From positions 186,001 through 250,000 of the forward strand of contig NZ_JAVDDU010000001.1 in the NCBI RefSeq assembly GCF_030848505.1: a DNA stretch of 64,000 nt, in the 5' to 3' direction. Positions 63,888-64,000 of the stretch are shown here, in pieces. Position 1 is the first letter of the stretch. Each line of letters opens with the position of its first letter. The notes beneath the pieces are model-generated. The model searched no databases. It worked only from the letters and a program-made list of their open reading frames with translations, and was not told the DNA's origin. The stretch is from Marinimicrobium hydrolyticum. Lineage in GTDB: Bacteria > Pseudomonadota > Gammaproteobacteria > Pseudomonadales > Cellvibrionaceae. Position numbers and translations under genes: made by a program.

Positions 63888-63962
63888 CTGCGAGCTGGTC
63901 TGCACGGGCTCTGAAAACGTTTATAATGCCCGCTTTCGCGTCGTATCCAGGTTTATGATCCC

Positions 63963-64000
63963 ATGAGTATTGTTGTTGCTGCCCTGTACAAATTTGCGTC
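63963..64000 (+). CDS. trhO: tRNA uridine(34) hydroxylase TrhO, N-terminal fragment
   Basis: Only the first 12 codons are in the window: MSIVVAALYKFA, which matches the N-terminus of rhodanese-like TrhO (YceA) proteins. TrhO makes 5-hydroxyuridine at wobble position 34. The position after bolA supports it. The short visible length limits confidence. Confidence 0.7.
   Translation, partial: MSIVVAALYKFA

Overview
The window reads as the chromosome of a free-living, probably marine gammaproteobacterium near the Cellvibrionales/Pseudomonas border. The evidence is a complete MSHA pilus operon, a Pseudomonas-like run of wrbA, arsC and a DUF2069 gene, an rpoE-rseA-rseB-rseC locus beside nadB and sdhE-ygfX, long-form QueF, a CyaB-type adenylate cyclase and a RseC/MucC homologue. 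Genus-level placement is inference. Coding density is high, and most genes are ordinary chromosomal ones.

Layout. 1-14990: MSHA type IV pilus biogenesis (mshL partial, then M, N, E, G, F, two pilins, C, D, O, P, Q), all on +, with a c-di-GMP-binding type of N-terminus on MshE. 15003-26391: housekeeping genes (VIT-family transporter, GcvR-like regulator, rlmM, tusA, epmC, flap endonuclease, pdxB, alaA, msrB) and several small unknowns. 27327-35296: a tRNA-rich accessory stretch with tRNA-Glu, -Gly, -Ser and -Arg, an MntA-HepT toxin-antitoxin pair, an ABC exporter, queF and cyaB. 35443-42258: a six-gene ebo/edb cluster (eboA, B, D, E, F, C). 42329-54156: sppA, wrbA, arsC, yihY, avtA, an HDOD protein, ygfZ, a diguanylate cyclase, sdhE-ygfX and nadB. 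54476-58002: the envelope-stress sigma factor operon and arfB. 57971-63887: a glycosyltransferase, a PAP2 phosphatase, dgkA, a ZorA/ZorB-like proton motor pair with a small zinc-ligand protein, and bolA. trhO begins at the right edge.

The most striking feature is non-coding. The window carries at least twelve copies of a structured element: two short hairpins with GGA in their loops, enclosed by a long outer stem. Eight copies (A-H) have a constant core but a different, self-complementary outer stem in each copy. Four more follow tRNA genes (Ser, Arg, and two in tandem after Gly). There the closing arms are copies of that tRNA's own 3' end, and the tRNA terminator is repeated. The last Gly copy appears to have further two-hairpin units nested inside its own hairpin loops. 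The shape resembles the TwoAYGGAY structured-RNA family as I remember it, and the loops resemble CsrA/RsmA binding sites. Both comparisons are from memory and unverified.

A separate 0.3-kb MITE with about 33-bp inverted termini sits between the zorB-like gene and its downstream partner. Removing it in silico restores a stop/start junction with a Shine-Dalgarno sequence.
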